Assembly (NCBI GenBank): GCA_014058105.1
Contig: JACGCM010002890.1
Span: forward strand, 2,542,001 to 2,606,000
Direction of reading: 5' to 3'
Length of the DNA: 64,000 nt
DNA from: Kingdonia uniflora
Lineage: Eukaryota; Streptophyta; Magnoliopsida; Ranunculales; Circaeasteraceae
Shown: positions 1-11,495 of the stretch, in pieces
Layout of the letters: every line of letters starts with the position of its first letter
Numbering within the stretch: the stretch's first letter is position 1
The notes under the pieces: model-generated
The model's database searches: none
What the model saw: the letters and a program-made list of their open reading frames with translations, nothing else
Told to the model about the DNA's origin: nothing
Position numbers and translations under genes: made by a program

Positions 1-63
1 AGGGCTAGTTCAGGGGTTGAGATCCATCATTCATTTGTTGTGATCAGAGAAATGATAGAATAA

Positions 64-900
64 AATGACATAACCAACATTGATTGGCAACCATAGGTGA
101 GGTTTAGACAAATAATCTGTCCAGAGGTAAGAGTTGCCACAGAGCTTAGTGAAAGAAGGGTTCCATTAGTTTTAGTCTCATACGAGAATGATAAGCTTTG
201 GTATTTAGGAGACCAGCGTATGCGTCAGAACACCGCGGTTGATAGTGTTCCTTATGACCCCCTCACAAGAGATTATGGAATTTCCGCGGTACGATCGACA
301 ACTTTATTAGGGACTGAAAGAGGTGGACTTTTATGATGGACACAATTACATCGTTGCTGACGTGAATTACATGACATTTTAGCGTTTGGCTCATCCAAAT
401 CCTAAGATCGGTTGTAGTTTAGTGAAGAGGGCCAGAAATATTTGGATGGTTAGGTGTGATCTAGTGAGGCCCGATATTTTTCTGTCACCTACTTCGAGTT
501 TAGCCACGTCTTCTCACGTCTTATTAGATGTTGTTGAGGCATACGGCAAGGAAGTGGGGAATCTGGGATAGTTCATAGAGATGACATGAAGCAGTGAAGA
601 ACGTAAACAGCTACCGTTCTTGGCCATGCAGGTACTACACCTGTGTCAACCTAGGTATAGTGTGGATGAGTTGTGGCATCAAAGCCAAAGAATGCGGTAT
701 GCGGCATATGAAGATTCGATGCAATACTTTTAACACATGGATGAGTTAGAGAAATAGCTGCGCCAGTCACAGGAAATTATCCGAGTCACTGGAGAGAGAC
801 TAGCTGATATGTCTATCAACTATCAAACATAGCCAAAAGTCTAATGTACCTATGAAGAGAGTCTCGCCCGTACCAGACGTGCCCGCAGGACGAAGAGAAG
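64..900 (+). pseudogene. decayed plant mobile domain (MAIN-like) fragment
   Basis: No intact frame. The plus-strand translation from 64 reads ITNIDWQPY, then a stop, then about 20 residues further on VPLVLVSYEND and DQRMRQ. This order (a W-x-PY element, then VPL followed by R-x-x-RQ) is what I expect from the plant mobile domain found in MAIN-like proteins and the mobile elements that carry it. After 322 a second stretch (DGHNYIVADVNYM, then RNIWMV and DIFLSP) fits the later part of the same domain. Stops lie at 94-96 and about 378. The tail to about 900 is Arg-rich and broken by more stops. The family assignment rests on spaced residues only. Confidence 0.42.
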
Positions 901-1708
901 CCGTCCTACTTATGCTATGTTTTATTATGTTTTGTTTAGACTATCGAGCTTATGTTATGTTTTCTTTAGACTATTCTCCTTTATGTTATGTTTTCTTCAG
1001 AACAATTGATATACTATGTTTAAGCTATGTTGAATTGATGATGCATTATGTTTGAACTTGTGTTTACTTCAAATACTAGGTTTTTTCAAGTGTTTGAATG
1101 AAATTCCCTATAGAGAGGAGCTGATAAAGCAACTAATTATGATAATATTACAATATTATCATAATCCCCTTATAAATTATCTACAGTTATAGAGAGAGAA
1201 AAAAGTGGTGTAACCAGTGTTTCTAGAGAGAAAAAATGCTTGAGTTCTGAGTATAATCCCCTAACGAAAGCTTCATTTGGGGAAAGAAATTTGTTGGAGA
1301 AACAACATAATCAATCAATCTCTATGAAAGGTGTAGGCAAAGTAGAAGATTGTGGGTCTTCAAGTATAGGTTAGTAAACTTTGTCCCTCTATTTTTATTA
1401 CAGTGAATGATACTCTGTATATGTGTTGTTTGCTAATCGCCTTTGTATATGATGATTGGGGATGTTAAATTTGGGAATGTAGGGGCTACAAAACTATTGT
1501 TTCCCTCTAATAGTGAATATTTTGCAAAAGCTTTGGGTATGATAACAAATGTCTAGAAAGAGAAAACTATTTTTGGAGAAGAAGAGGGAAAGTTAAAATT
1601 GATTTTCTGTTGTTTTGGAATGTTTTAAAAATAAATGTCTTAACTGGGGAAAAAGTATAAGTGGGGTTTGTCTCTGCTGTATGTTTGGTATATCATGTAA
1701 TTGTGTAA
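901..1708. other. no gene; probable leader of element A antisense gene
   Basis: No coding frame is supported. Up to about 1,080 the DNA is T-rich with TATGTTATGTTTT repeats. From about 1,190 it has GAGAGA-rich leader-like sequence and a possible splice donor after TATAG near 1,370, resembling the leaders in front of the antisense genes at 30.3 and 45.3 kb. A perfect 14-bp AT-rich inverted repeat with a 2-base loop lies at 1,136-1,165. The left edge of element A is probably here, but no LTR is seen. Confidence 0.35.
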
Positions 1709-1962
1709 GTGCTGAATCATAGGGATAAAAAAAATAATATAAGATTGTTTGTACCTGTAGGTTCAGTATGCGTTAAAAAAAATCTAAAGCCCACTAGTAC
1801 ATTTGTAGTATCATCCAGTTCAGAGGAAATATCACCGTCGGGTAGAGAAGGCGATTGTGGAGGCATAAAGGAGACTGCAGATAGGAGGGAAGTCATTAGG
1901 GGTGTAGGGACTGAAAGGCCCAGTGAAGAGAGTAATGTAGTAGATGAAGATGATACAGGGGC

Positions 1963-2595
1963 TGTAATGGCCAAATTTCGTAAGCTCAAAATTACTTGGA
2001 ATTTGCTATCACACCAGTGAATCTGCGATAATATTTTAATAGAAAGCAAGAAATGACACAGGTGATTTTAGCGTGGAAAACCTTTGAATAGGTAAAAAAC
2101 CACGACCTCGAGTAGAGGATTTTTGTAAAAGTCTCTTTATTGTTTAAGGCGGATATCTTATTACAAGTGATCTCTAGATGTAGAAATGCTTGAACCTTGT
2201 AACTAAGAAGTTTGAATGTTTTTGAGAATCTAGAACAAGTAGTTTCTTGGTGATCTCTTGTGTAATTTTTTTTTCTGGTCCTTGTCTCTTCTAGAACCTC
2301 TTTCATATATAGGCCTTCTCCGCAACTCTTCATCGTGTTGAAGCACGTTCTCTAAACAATGTGGTTAGTGACGGTTGACTGAATAACTGTTGAGTTCGTA
2401 AGGGACAGGTGTCTTTGACTAGCTTAGGTTTTTCGGTTTGAGTTCGACCCACGTTCTTCACCAGTTCGTGGAGTAGGTTGGAATGTTGATTGGAGAAGTT
2501 ATGTTAAAAATGCGTGAGTGAGTGAGTCTAAGATGGAGGTAATTCGAACTGGCGACAACTCGATTTTAGGTGAGATCGAGGGATAAGTCCCTACA
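1963..2595 (-). mobile_element. solo LTR in the antisense gene of element A
   Basis: A 633-bp segment starting TGTAATGGCC and ending GTCCCTACA, flanked by a perfect 5-bp target duplication GGGGC (1,958-1,962 and 2,596-2,600). Its start and end match the 3' LTR of element C (26,950 and 40,054), including the conserved box near 2,067-2,125. No internal region is left, so it is a solo LTR. It interrupts the first exon of the antisense gene, so it came after element A. Confidence 0.88.
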
Positions 2596-3279
2596 GGGGC
2601 GAAGAATAATACATTTTACATATATCCAGGGGGGTAGATGTAGGGAAAGAATATATGAAATTTAAAAAGAAGTTAGCAGGAAAGTGGGGAAATTATGTAA
2701 TTGAACAAGGTCTGTGGTTTATGACCTTTGTGCCAAGGAAAGGGGAAGAGGTACACTATCAAGTGCCCAGTCTAGATTTGTGGAAGAAGGAAAGAAGGAG
2801 AAAAGACTTGGAGAATATGTAGAGATTACGTACTATAATGTGTCGGGTATGGCAGGCTCGAATGATAGTTTTTTGTACTATCTAAACCAGGTCGTATATG
2901 GTCTTAGGATTCATTTGACCTTTTTTTTTTTTTTTTTTTTTTCAGAAAGGGGTTATGAATGCATTGTAGTGTTGCCCTGCACAATTAAATAGGATTTTTT
3001 TTGAGATGATGAGGGTGTGTGAGGCGTTGAATGAGAAATGGAGAGAGAACGAGACTGCAAAGCAGTTTGTAGCAGTTGACGTGCTAACATTTTACAAAAT
3101 GAAGTATGTTAAAGTCTGTAGTAGTGGTTATTTGTTTAGTGACTCGTCTAGGCCAAAGTTTTTTGACTTCAAATCTACTGGTAGACCGTGGAATGATCAC
3201 CTTGTATGGGTAAGGGGCAATTGTATGCAGGTTCCAGATGAACCAGCGCTCGACTTGGACCATAAATATTTTAATCCGA

Positions 3280-3357
3280 GTAAGTAACGCCTGCTAACTT
3301 GACCGAATATCAGTTTGTCTTCGAGCTGCTAATCATTTCCTTGATTTTGTTTGTCAG
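3280..3357 (+). other. plus-strand intron in the antisense gene of A
   Basis: Donor GTAAGTAAC, a TGCTAAC branch-point-like element at about 3,292, and acceptor TTTGTCAG. Joining gives AAT CCG A/GT (Asn-Pro-Ser) and keeps the frame open. The same Asn-Pro position and phase 1 is used by the intron at 31,513-31,576 in element B, which argues for a real spliced gene on this strand. Confidence 0.6.
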
Positions 3358-4604
3358 GTTCGGAACCCAAATTCTTCCCTGATAACATAAGCTTTTTTGA
3401 CTGCGTAGCTCTCGAATAGGTCAAGTTGAAGCAAGTGCTCAGAGAGTTAAATATTCGTAGGGATAAAAGAGTAGATTCTAGAGTTCCAAAACTTTAATGA
3501 GTTCACAAAAATTAGGCTATGGATGAGAAGGGTGTGAAGAAGACCCTTCTTCCTTTAGGGGATTTGACTGGGATCCCTTCACCTCCACCAGGGAGTACGA
3601 GCGGGGCGCGGAAGATCCAGAGGCCAAAAAAGACACCACAAGAATCTTCTCATTCTATTGTGGGGGAGGCCCAAGGGAAATAGGGTGACAAGCTGGCTGT
3701 TGCGGGTGGTGGAGCAGCAGGCGGTGAATGAGGTCGCTCCTCTAGAAGCAAGAAATGGGTCTCTTAAAAGGAAATAACATGAGATCAAAGGTAGTAATTA
3801 AACTCATGCTAAAGCTATAACTATGTTGAGGGACATGGAACAAAGGTATTTTAAGATGGCGGGGACTGAGCCGAAGCAACTTGAAGGGATGTTTTAAGAG
3901 CAAACAACGAATGTATGTACTAATATTCTTTATTTTATGTATTGTGGTTGATGTATGTATTACTGATCTCGTGTATTGTATTGGCAGCTCTCGATGTTGG
4001 TAAAAGGGGCTACAATTTTATTGAGAAGATAAACCATGAGTATTTATAACTTACTTAGAGGTTCGATGCTCAAATAACTCGGATGAAGGAGCTCGATGAG
4101 GAGCTCAAGAAGGAGAGAAAGATCAAGCTAGAAGAGGCGAAGGCTACTTAAGAGCAGTATGCGGTATTGTCTGAGTGCGAGAAGGCTCTAGCAAAAGCTT
4201 TTGTAGAGGGGAGGGATGGCAAAAATCATATGATCCAATCTTACCGTCATTTTGGGTTAAGCGCGACCGATATCGATCTGGGCATAACAGGTAGGTACAA
4301 GAAGATAATTTTTGCTTCAGATGCGGAAGACGAACTGGTTGATGATGTTGCTACTCCGGCCAATGTACCCCTCCCTCAAACTGAGCAAGTTCCAGCTGTT
4401 GGCACTGAAGTGGAGCCTCCGTCTGAGGTAGAGACTGACAATAATACTTAATATCATTCTGTGTAATCCTATTTCGAACTATTTCGTTATGTTCTAACTT
4501 TGATGAGATTGTTTTCCGTGTGCTTTAAAACTGTAAAGTTTGATAGTCAAAAGTTTATTGTGCTTTGTTTGAATATTTGTTTAATAACATAGAATTTGTA
4601 ATCT

Positions 4605-7183
4605 TTGTTGAAGATAGAGCGGTTGAGAAAAAATGTTACCACCCTGGAGAGAGCGTTGAGTAGAGCGAGGGACTCCGTGATTTGTATTAAACAAGTATTA
4701 AATAAAACTGAGTATGAGAGAAGACGATTTAAATCTAATTCAGAGAAATTTTTTAAAGAATTATATGATCTTCAGTGTGGATGTGCAAAAATAAAAATAG
4801 AGAGAGATAAGGTTTTGAGAAAAGAGGAGGAAAGAGGGGTGCTAGTACGAAAATCTAAGGACTTGATTTGTTTTAGTCACTCGAGTAATAAAGCCAGGTG
4901 TCAAAAGCTTTTGGTAACTCTGACACTGTATTTTGAGGCCGAAGTAGATAGTGAGCGGGGTTTAAAAGATGCTTATGTAGAGCTCTTAAAAGAAAGGGGT
5001 GTAGTACTTGACCCATCACGAGTGATATTTTTAGCTCAAGAGGTACGTAATCGTCATAGCGTAGAGGCAAAAAAGTGCTCGGCTATAGCTGGTGTGCATG
5101 TAATATGGGGTAATATAGGTCCTTTACCTGATACTCTTGGCTTTGTGTAAGATTGAAGAGCAGCGAGGATTTTGTTTTTCAAAATAAAGAAAGAGCAGAT
5201 AGAAGTGCAAGACAAGTTAGAGGGTGAGTTAAAGGAGTTGTAAAACGTGCTAAAGAAAAGTACGGAGCAAAATACCTTACTGGCAAATCAACTGACAAAA
5301 GAAACAACTGTTAAAAAGAAGGTAGAAGAGGAATTGAAAGAGTTGGGTATATTGCAGAAGGATACCCGTAGGCGTCTTCATAGATCGAATATGATGTTGA
5401 AGGAGCATTTGTATTCGTCGCGAGCAAAGGTCGCAGCTCAAGCGGATCATGAGCATCATATAGAGAGTGTGATAGAATTTTATGGAGGGGAGTTGGCAAG
5501 GGTAGAAAACGAATTTAGGAAGTATATTATGGATTGTGGGAAAGACTTTGATGTAGAGACCGAAAAAGTAGAAAATATGTAGTTTACGAAGAATGAGGAG
5601 GAAAAAGGTGGTGAAAAACCTGCTCCTAAATAGACACAAAATTTGTTAGAGGAAGACGAAGAGGAGGTCGAGAGTTTGATACTTCGGTCACGGCAAAAGC
5701 AGCGCCAGCAGGAAGTGGTAACCTTTATGGCTCTTTTTGATATGCAGGTAGATAGGTCAAGGAGATTGGGAGATAGGGAGCAGTCCTCTCATAGTTCGAG
5801 AGAGTGAAAGTAAAGTATTTATGTAGTTTAACAACTTGCATATGCATTAGATATCTGTATACTGCTTTGTTGATAAATAAATATGTTATATTTGTGATAG
5901 ATATGAATAGAGATGTAGATCGATTGTAAACAAGTATTTTATTGCCGTAAGATCGATCATATGTAACTTTTGTGAGTAAAATTGTGAACTGTGATATGTA
6001 AACTATTTTGATGTACGACCTGTTATGTATGTGAAAGTAAATTGGTGATGCAAGTTGAAGTAGAGGAGGTTCAAAGTCAGTGTGAAGTGTTGTGTGTTTT
6101 GAATGAAAAATTGAATGCTGATTTGAACATTCACCGTGAAGCGTTAAAAAATGTTGTTGAGTTAAATGTATAAATGGAGGTGAGGGTGATTGAAGAGCAA
6201 GGTACAGTTGTTCGTTTGACCGAACAATTGGAAAGTAAGGAGGCTGAATTAGCCATTATGCAATAAAAAGTGGAGGAATTAAATGAAGTTGTGAAGAAAA
6301 AGAATTGGGACATTGAAAAAGCTCAATGTCGTATAAGTGATATCTCAGAACGAGTAACCATGCAAGAGGTGGAATTAGTATCTGCGCGAGCTGCTGTGAG
6401 GAAGGTAGATGAGTGAGCCAGTGAGTTTGAAGCAATGTTGAATGGTACAAAAAATTAAGAAAAGGAGTTGGAGGAAGTTAACAACGAACATACTGAGTTA
6501 GCAAAAAATTATTGGGTTAAATAAGGAACTCAGAGGACATAAATCAAGTATTGGAGTTAAATATAATAGAGAATCAAGTGGTAGTTGGGGAGCTGACTAG
6601 TTTGAATAGAAAATTGGCGGTGGATCTTGTGACAACTCAATGAAATCTTAACATAGCGGTTGATCAGAGGGACCCTAATCAGTTCGTGATAGAGGAATCA
6701 TTGGCTATGTTGGAACAAATGGATGAATTTATGACAGTTATGGAAGCACGTAATAAAACTTCTATTGAGGAAAATTTGGCGATGGCAGCGTGCTGTAAAT
6801 ATTTGGAAAGTTTGCTAAATGAGGCGAGGGTAAAGATTGTAGAGCTTGTCATGCCTGACTAAGTTAGCTCGAGGTGAAGGAGTTGGGTGACAAAGAAATG
6901 GCGGTAGTATTTACCTTTTTTTTTTGTCCGAGCTCAAGAGACTGGAAAAAAAAGAGACACGATTCATGACAACATGATCGCAAATGGTATGAAGTGTGAC
7001 ATGCAGCTAGTGCGGACTGAATATCTGGATCATATTATGTTAAGAATCGGCGCTCTTACTAAGAGCAGGCTTGATGAAGGAAGACAAATTGTTGCTGCGA
7101 GGGTACCAGAACTGACGCGTTTGCAACTTTCGAAGCGTGGGGAAAGTTCACGTGGCGATGCGCTGACTGAACTTAGTGATTGA
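4605..7183 (+). pseudogene. antisense coiled-coil gene region of element A
   Basis: A chain of plus-strand fragments, rich in Glu, Lys, Leu and Arg, that is predicted coiled coil nearly throughout: 4,605-5,150 (181 codons), 5,247-5,582, several pieces between 6,050 and 6,850, and a last piece at 6,974-7,183 ending in a stop. The last piece (LRIGALTKSRLDEGRQIVAA, then SKRGESS) matches the end of the coiled-coil region of element C near 49,670-49,812 (IGIDHITVEQVECGRDIV). It may be further exons of the gene ending at 4,451 or a second gene; splice signals do not settle this. Many stops make it non-functional. Function unknown. Confidence 0.55.
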
Positions 7184-7349
7184 GGATGCATTGGTATTAA
7201 TGTAAAAATGAATTACTTGTACTACATCCCCTAAAATATAGTAGATAGAGTGTAAATATAATGTGGTTTTGTAGTTTGATAGTAGAATTAGTGATCTGTA
7301 TGTATTTGTATTGACCTTTGATGACCAAATGCATTTTTGACGTGTGTAA

Positions 7350-9240
7350 TCTGTTAGCCGAATTGGGTAACCAATAACCGACTTGTAATATTTGTCTACA
7401 ACTACTACATATTTAAATCTGCTTATTCTGTCGGTTACAGCTACTGCGTAGTCGATCATCCTTACATTTTTATGATATTTGTCTGTATAATGGTTCATAA
7501 TTAATAAATAGTCTGTGTGGATCAGTGCCTCGTATTCGGTCTCATTGTTGGTAGCTTTGAAGTTGAGTCGGATTGATTTCTCAATTCTGTCATTGGAAGG
7601 TATGATAAGAACGATCCCGGTGCCTGACCCAGCTGGTCTGGCAGAACCGTAAGTTAAAAGGTGCCAACCTTTCTTGGATATCCAATTCAATTTCTCTTCG
7701 AATTATTCCTCATTTATCTCAGTACTATTCTCTTCCCAATCAGGGTCGTCTACTGGATAATCTGCGAAGAAATCTGCTATTGCTTGTCCTTTTCTGGAAT
7801 GCCGTGGTTTGAAACATATATCGTGCTTACTAAGAGTAATCGACCATTGCTGGACTCATCTGGATTTTTCTCATTTGGATAGGACTTTGCGTAAAGGGTA
7901 ATTTATCATTACTCGAATTGAATGAGCTTAGATTTTTTTTAACATATGCGATGTATAGACGAGAGCTAATAACAGTTTTTCAATCTTAGTGTACCGTGTT
8001 TCTGCTGGAGTGATAGTCTTGCTGATGAAGTAGACGGGTTTTTTTGTCTTTTCATCGAGTCAGATGAGAACTGAGCTGAGGGAGTTATCAGTAACTACGA
8101 GATATACCTTTAGCTCTTCTCATTCTTTGGGTGTACTCATTACTGGTGGTTTCCCCAAGTAGCGTTTCAGTTCCTGAAATGCTGCTTCACATTCTATGGT
8201 CCACTCAATTTCAGGATTTTTTTGAGTTTTCCCTTTCTACTTTTTGGTCCCTTCTCTTAGGAGGTCGAATAACCAGTGACACTGATCTGAAGACTTGGAA
8301 ACAAAATAATTTATTGCTGTTATCTTGTCGGCTATCTTTTGTACGTCTTTCTTTGTCTTTGGGGAAGGTATAGATAACAAAACACGAATATGATCTGGGT
8401 CAGCCTCGATACCTTATTTGCCAATCAAATGTCCTAAAAATTTGCCTGATTGGACTCCGAGTTGGCATTTGCCAGGATTTAGTCTCATTTTGTAGGACTG
8501 CAGAATTTCGAAGGTCGTGTGCAAATCTGCGAGATGGTTTTCCTTCTTAAAACTTTTACACAACATATCATCAATGTAAACGTCCATTGTTTTCCCAAGA
8601 TGGTCTTTGAACATATGTGTCATCAGTTTTTGGTAAGTAGCTCCGACGTTCTTGAGGTCGAAAGGTATAACCTTGTAGCAATACAATCTATGTTCTGTGA
8701 TGAAAGTTGTTTTTGTTTGATCTTCCGGCAAAAGGGGTATCTGATTATACCCTGACGCGACATCCATCATGGATAAGAGTTCGTGTTCTACAGTGGAATC
8801 GAGCAGATGGTTGATAATAAGAAGAGGAAGACTATCTTTTGGAGTATGTTTATTGAGGTCTGTGAAATCCACGCATATTTTGATCTTGCCATTTTTCTTT
8901 AGAACCGTTACGATGTTCGAGATCCATTCGGGGTAATTGGCTTTTCGAATAAAACCAACTTCAATGAGTTTATCAATCTCTTTATTGACTTCTTCTCGTG
9001 GTCTTGGCGCTAAGGTTTGTTGTTTTTGTTTGACTGCCTCAGCCTTATCTTTTAAACTAAGTTTGTGGTAAGCCAAATTTGGGTCAATATCTGGTATTTT
9101 ATAAAATATCCATGCGTAGACGTCATTGTTCTCTTTTAGAAACTGAATAAGAGTATTGAGCTCTGTCGTGGGTAAAAGAGTCTCAATATAAGTACCCCGT
9201 TTGCTCTACTAATTTCGACGTATTCTGTAGTTTATACTCT
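7350..9240 (-). pseudogene. pol: element A reverse transcriptase and RNase H
   Basis: The RT palm is open from 9,076 to 8,414 (220 codons), with GFIRKANYPEWISN, DLNKHTPKDSLPLL and the catalytic box VYIDDML. Below 8,410 the thumb and connection continue with stops. RNase H lies at about 7,690-7,350 (AGSGTGIVL, NNETEYEALIH). The first catalytic Asp of RNase H, expected in DGS, is Tyr (TYGS), and the residues after EYEALIH are shortened. The frame then decays into the end of the antisense gene, with no integrase. The RT itself shows no lost catalytic residue. Confidence 0.85.
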
Positions 9241-9285
9241 TAGTAGTTGGTTTTCTGTAATGTTCTTTGTAGTGTGCTGTAATTG

Positions 9286-9690
9286 CTATGCGATCTGTTG
9301 TGTCGGTGGTTCCGTTACGATGGTAGCAGTATTTTCGCAAGCTCGAGCTAGCTTCTGACTGCCTTTAATTTTATAGATGTTGTCATTCCAATCGAACTGT
9401 AATGCCAAATGATATGTCGATGGGATAGCTCGCATGTTATGCAGCCAGCAACATCCCATAATTCCTAAATAACGAGATTTTGCGTTGATAACGTAAAACA
9501 CAACATCAACCGTTGCCGGTCCTGCAGTAATAGGAAGTATAATTTTTCATACACGTTCTTATTTGGAGCCGTTGAATCCACTAATATCGATGCCGCAAGG
9601 CTGAACTTTGTCGGCCAGTCCCATCTAATCGATTTGGGAGAGTAATTTGATACTACTGCCTGTATCTACCATCATTGTATGTAGTACGAC
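9286..9690 (-). pseudogene. element A aspartic protease
   Basis: Reads MMVDTGSSIKLLSQ near 9,680, the active-site D-T-G-S of retroviral-type proteases. ISGFNGSK, ILPITAGPATVDVVFYV and the C-terminal YLGIMGCCWLH (9,501-9,286) follow. At least two stops interrupt it. The same blocks occur at 53,885-53,460 (element C) and 37,320-36,950 (element B). Confidence 0.8.
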
Positions 9691-9780
9691 ATTTCTCATT
9701 TTCAACATGATCACGAGTGCATCATGAGGAGGAAAGTTGACGTGGCGAACATCGCAATCTTCGAAGGAGATTTCTATTTA

Positions 9781-11243
9781 TTAAGAACTAAATGCGGGGA
9801 GTAACCATGTTTCTTTATCGACCATAGCCAAATCGTGGCATGGGCCAAGATGTTGTCTTTTGAATTTGATCGACCTGTTAATTGTATGAGTCTCGATAAA
9901 ATGACTGAGGGAGATGTGGTACAAATACTTTTCCTCTGATGCTCCTTTTATCTTTACGAGCTTAGTATTAAGCTTGTAACTCCCATTTTTATAACTCTCG
10001 ACGTCTACGATGTATTCATGCATTCGTCCTTTTACAAATATATACTCCAAAAGTCGTGGCAAAGTGAAGTAATATTTTGTGTCATGATGTCGGACTTTGT
10101 GGTGTATGCAATACGGTCTGCTTTCGATGGGTTGGAGATATTGTGCATTGTGGAAGAATTTATCTTTTTGAAGTGTCGGGTATAGGCTGGCTATTGTAAC
10201 GGTTAACTTAGGAAGGCATGGCTTTAGCAAATTACCACCTCTCCGAGGTCGATTGTCATTAGACTTGGTCAATTTTCTATCTCCTCCATAATCTATTACT
10301 GTCAGGGTTTCCCTCTGGGGCTTCTGTCTCTCGGATACCATTCGTTCCAGATCAATATATTCATTTACTTTTTCGATCATGTCTTCCAGGGTCGTAGGTT
10401 CGCTGAGAATAAGGTGTTCCTTCACCCTACTGTCCACGAACAGAGCGTTGGTAAAGGTCAAAATAGTATTCTTCTGATCCAGTCGATCTACCTTTCTGGC
10501 CAACTCCAAAAACTTCTTAGTGAACGTTTCGAGCTTCTCCCCTGGCAACTGCTTAAGGCTAAACAGAGAATACAAATATTCCTCTTTATCTCTGTTGTGC
10601 GAGTAGTTCTTGACGAAAAGTTCTCGCATCTGTTCGAATGTATGATTGGATCCTTCTTGCAGTGAGTGGAACCATCACAAAAGTTTGCCTTGTAGGCTGG
10701 TAGGAAAGAGATGGCATAAAATGTGGTTCGATGTAGAATGCAAGCCTAAAGCGTCCTGGAATTTTTGGACATGTTCCACGGGATCAGTTCCCCTGTACTT
10801 TCAGATTTATGGGGCGTGAAAGCCGGTGGGAACTTTGCCATCCAATAGTTTATGAGCAATCGGGCTTTTCTGTAGTCTGTGGTGATGCCTTTGGCGGTTT
10901 AGATCTGAGCTTCAAATAATTCTTTGATGTGTTTTTCAACATGTTCCTAAGTCACGTACTGACGAGCTATGGCAGTCTGGCGTGGGATGCATCCTTCTCG
11001 AGGAATGTGATCACCACTTCTTTCACTTAGTCGTTCATGCGATGGAATGCAAACTTTTCCCTTGGGTGGGTCCTCCGCTTGCCAGACCTCAGCGGGAATG
11101 CCATCAACTTCTTGGAGGACTCCTTGTATCTGTATGAGCTCGGCCCCCGATTGATTATGATTGGATCGAATGTCAGCTACCAGACTGTTGCCTCGGGGTC
11201 CTAGCCTTTCTCGATCAAAAACTCGTGAGGTGGTTGGCAACAC
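9781..11243 (-). pseudogene. gag: element A gag
   Basis: The longest open piece, 10,629-9,781 (282 codons), carries the capsid-like block SLKQLPGEKLETFTKKF and a finger-like SRPYCIHHKVRHHDTKYYF. The finger should end in Cys as in elements B (C-x2-H...H-x4-C) and C, but here it is Tyr. The upstream part, 11,243-10,640, is in the same sense but broken. Gag would form the particle and bind RNA. Confidence 0.75.
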
Positions 11244-11482
11244 GTCTTTGTTTTACTGGGCTACAATCTGTTGTCCCTGCAAAACTTTCAATGCATCTCG
11301 CACATCCACCATTGTTCTAGAGCGGCTCATCTTTCTGTCTCGGAGTGTAGAGTGGCCTGCAATTCTGCTAGTACGGCGCTTCCTTCTGTTGGGCCAATTG
11401 GCGTATTCTGGTTTAGAAGCGGCATTATGTGAAGAAAGTATCAACTATTTCTCAGAACTGTGGCTAAATGCTTCGTTCCCAT

Positions 11483-11495
11483 AGACGGTGCCAAA
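11483..11495 (-). other. primer-binding-like site of element A
   Basis: On the minus strand TTTGGCACCGTCT directly follows the LTR end (TTTCACA). Element B has the same TTTGGCACCGTCT at the same place (39,234-39,246). The priming tRNA is not assigned. Confidence 0.6.

Larger units (their letters stand above)
1709..4451 (+). pseudogene. antisense spliced accessory gene of element A (unit 3 homologue)
   Basis: Runs against the retrotransposon. An acidic, Ser-rich first exon (from 1,709) is cut by the solo LTR at 1,963-2,595. Its frame can then be followed through KEYMKFKKKLAGKWGN, a long T tract ending in CAG at about 2,944, an exon with MMRVCEALNEKWRE (3,006-3,279), an intron, and GSEPKFFPDN. 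After several stops the last exon (4,167-4,451) is acidic and ends in a stop. The exon at 3,006 matches one at 46,338 in element C (VCGNLNRRWARE, DVLWYYTVKYY). The C-terminus resembles that at 32,550 in element B. I do not know the function. A weak likeness to plant gypsy-type transposon accessory proteins is possible. Confidence 0.6.

Noticed and set aside
5277..5639. Minus-strand frame of 120 codons
   Set aside because: It is the complement of the Lys/Glu-rich coiled-coil frame, giving Phe/Leu-rich shadow sequence.
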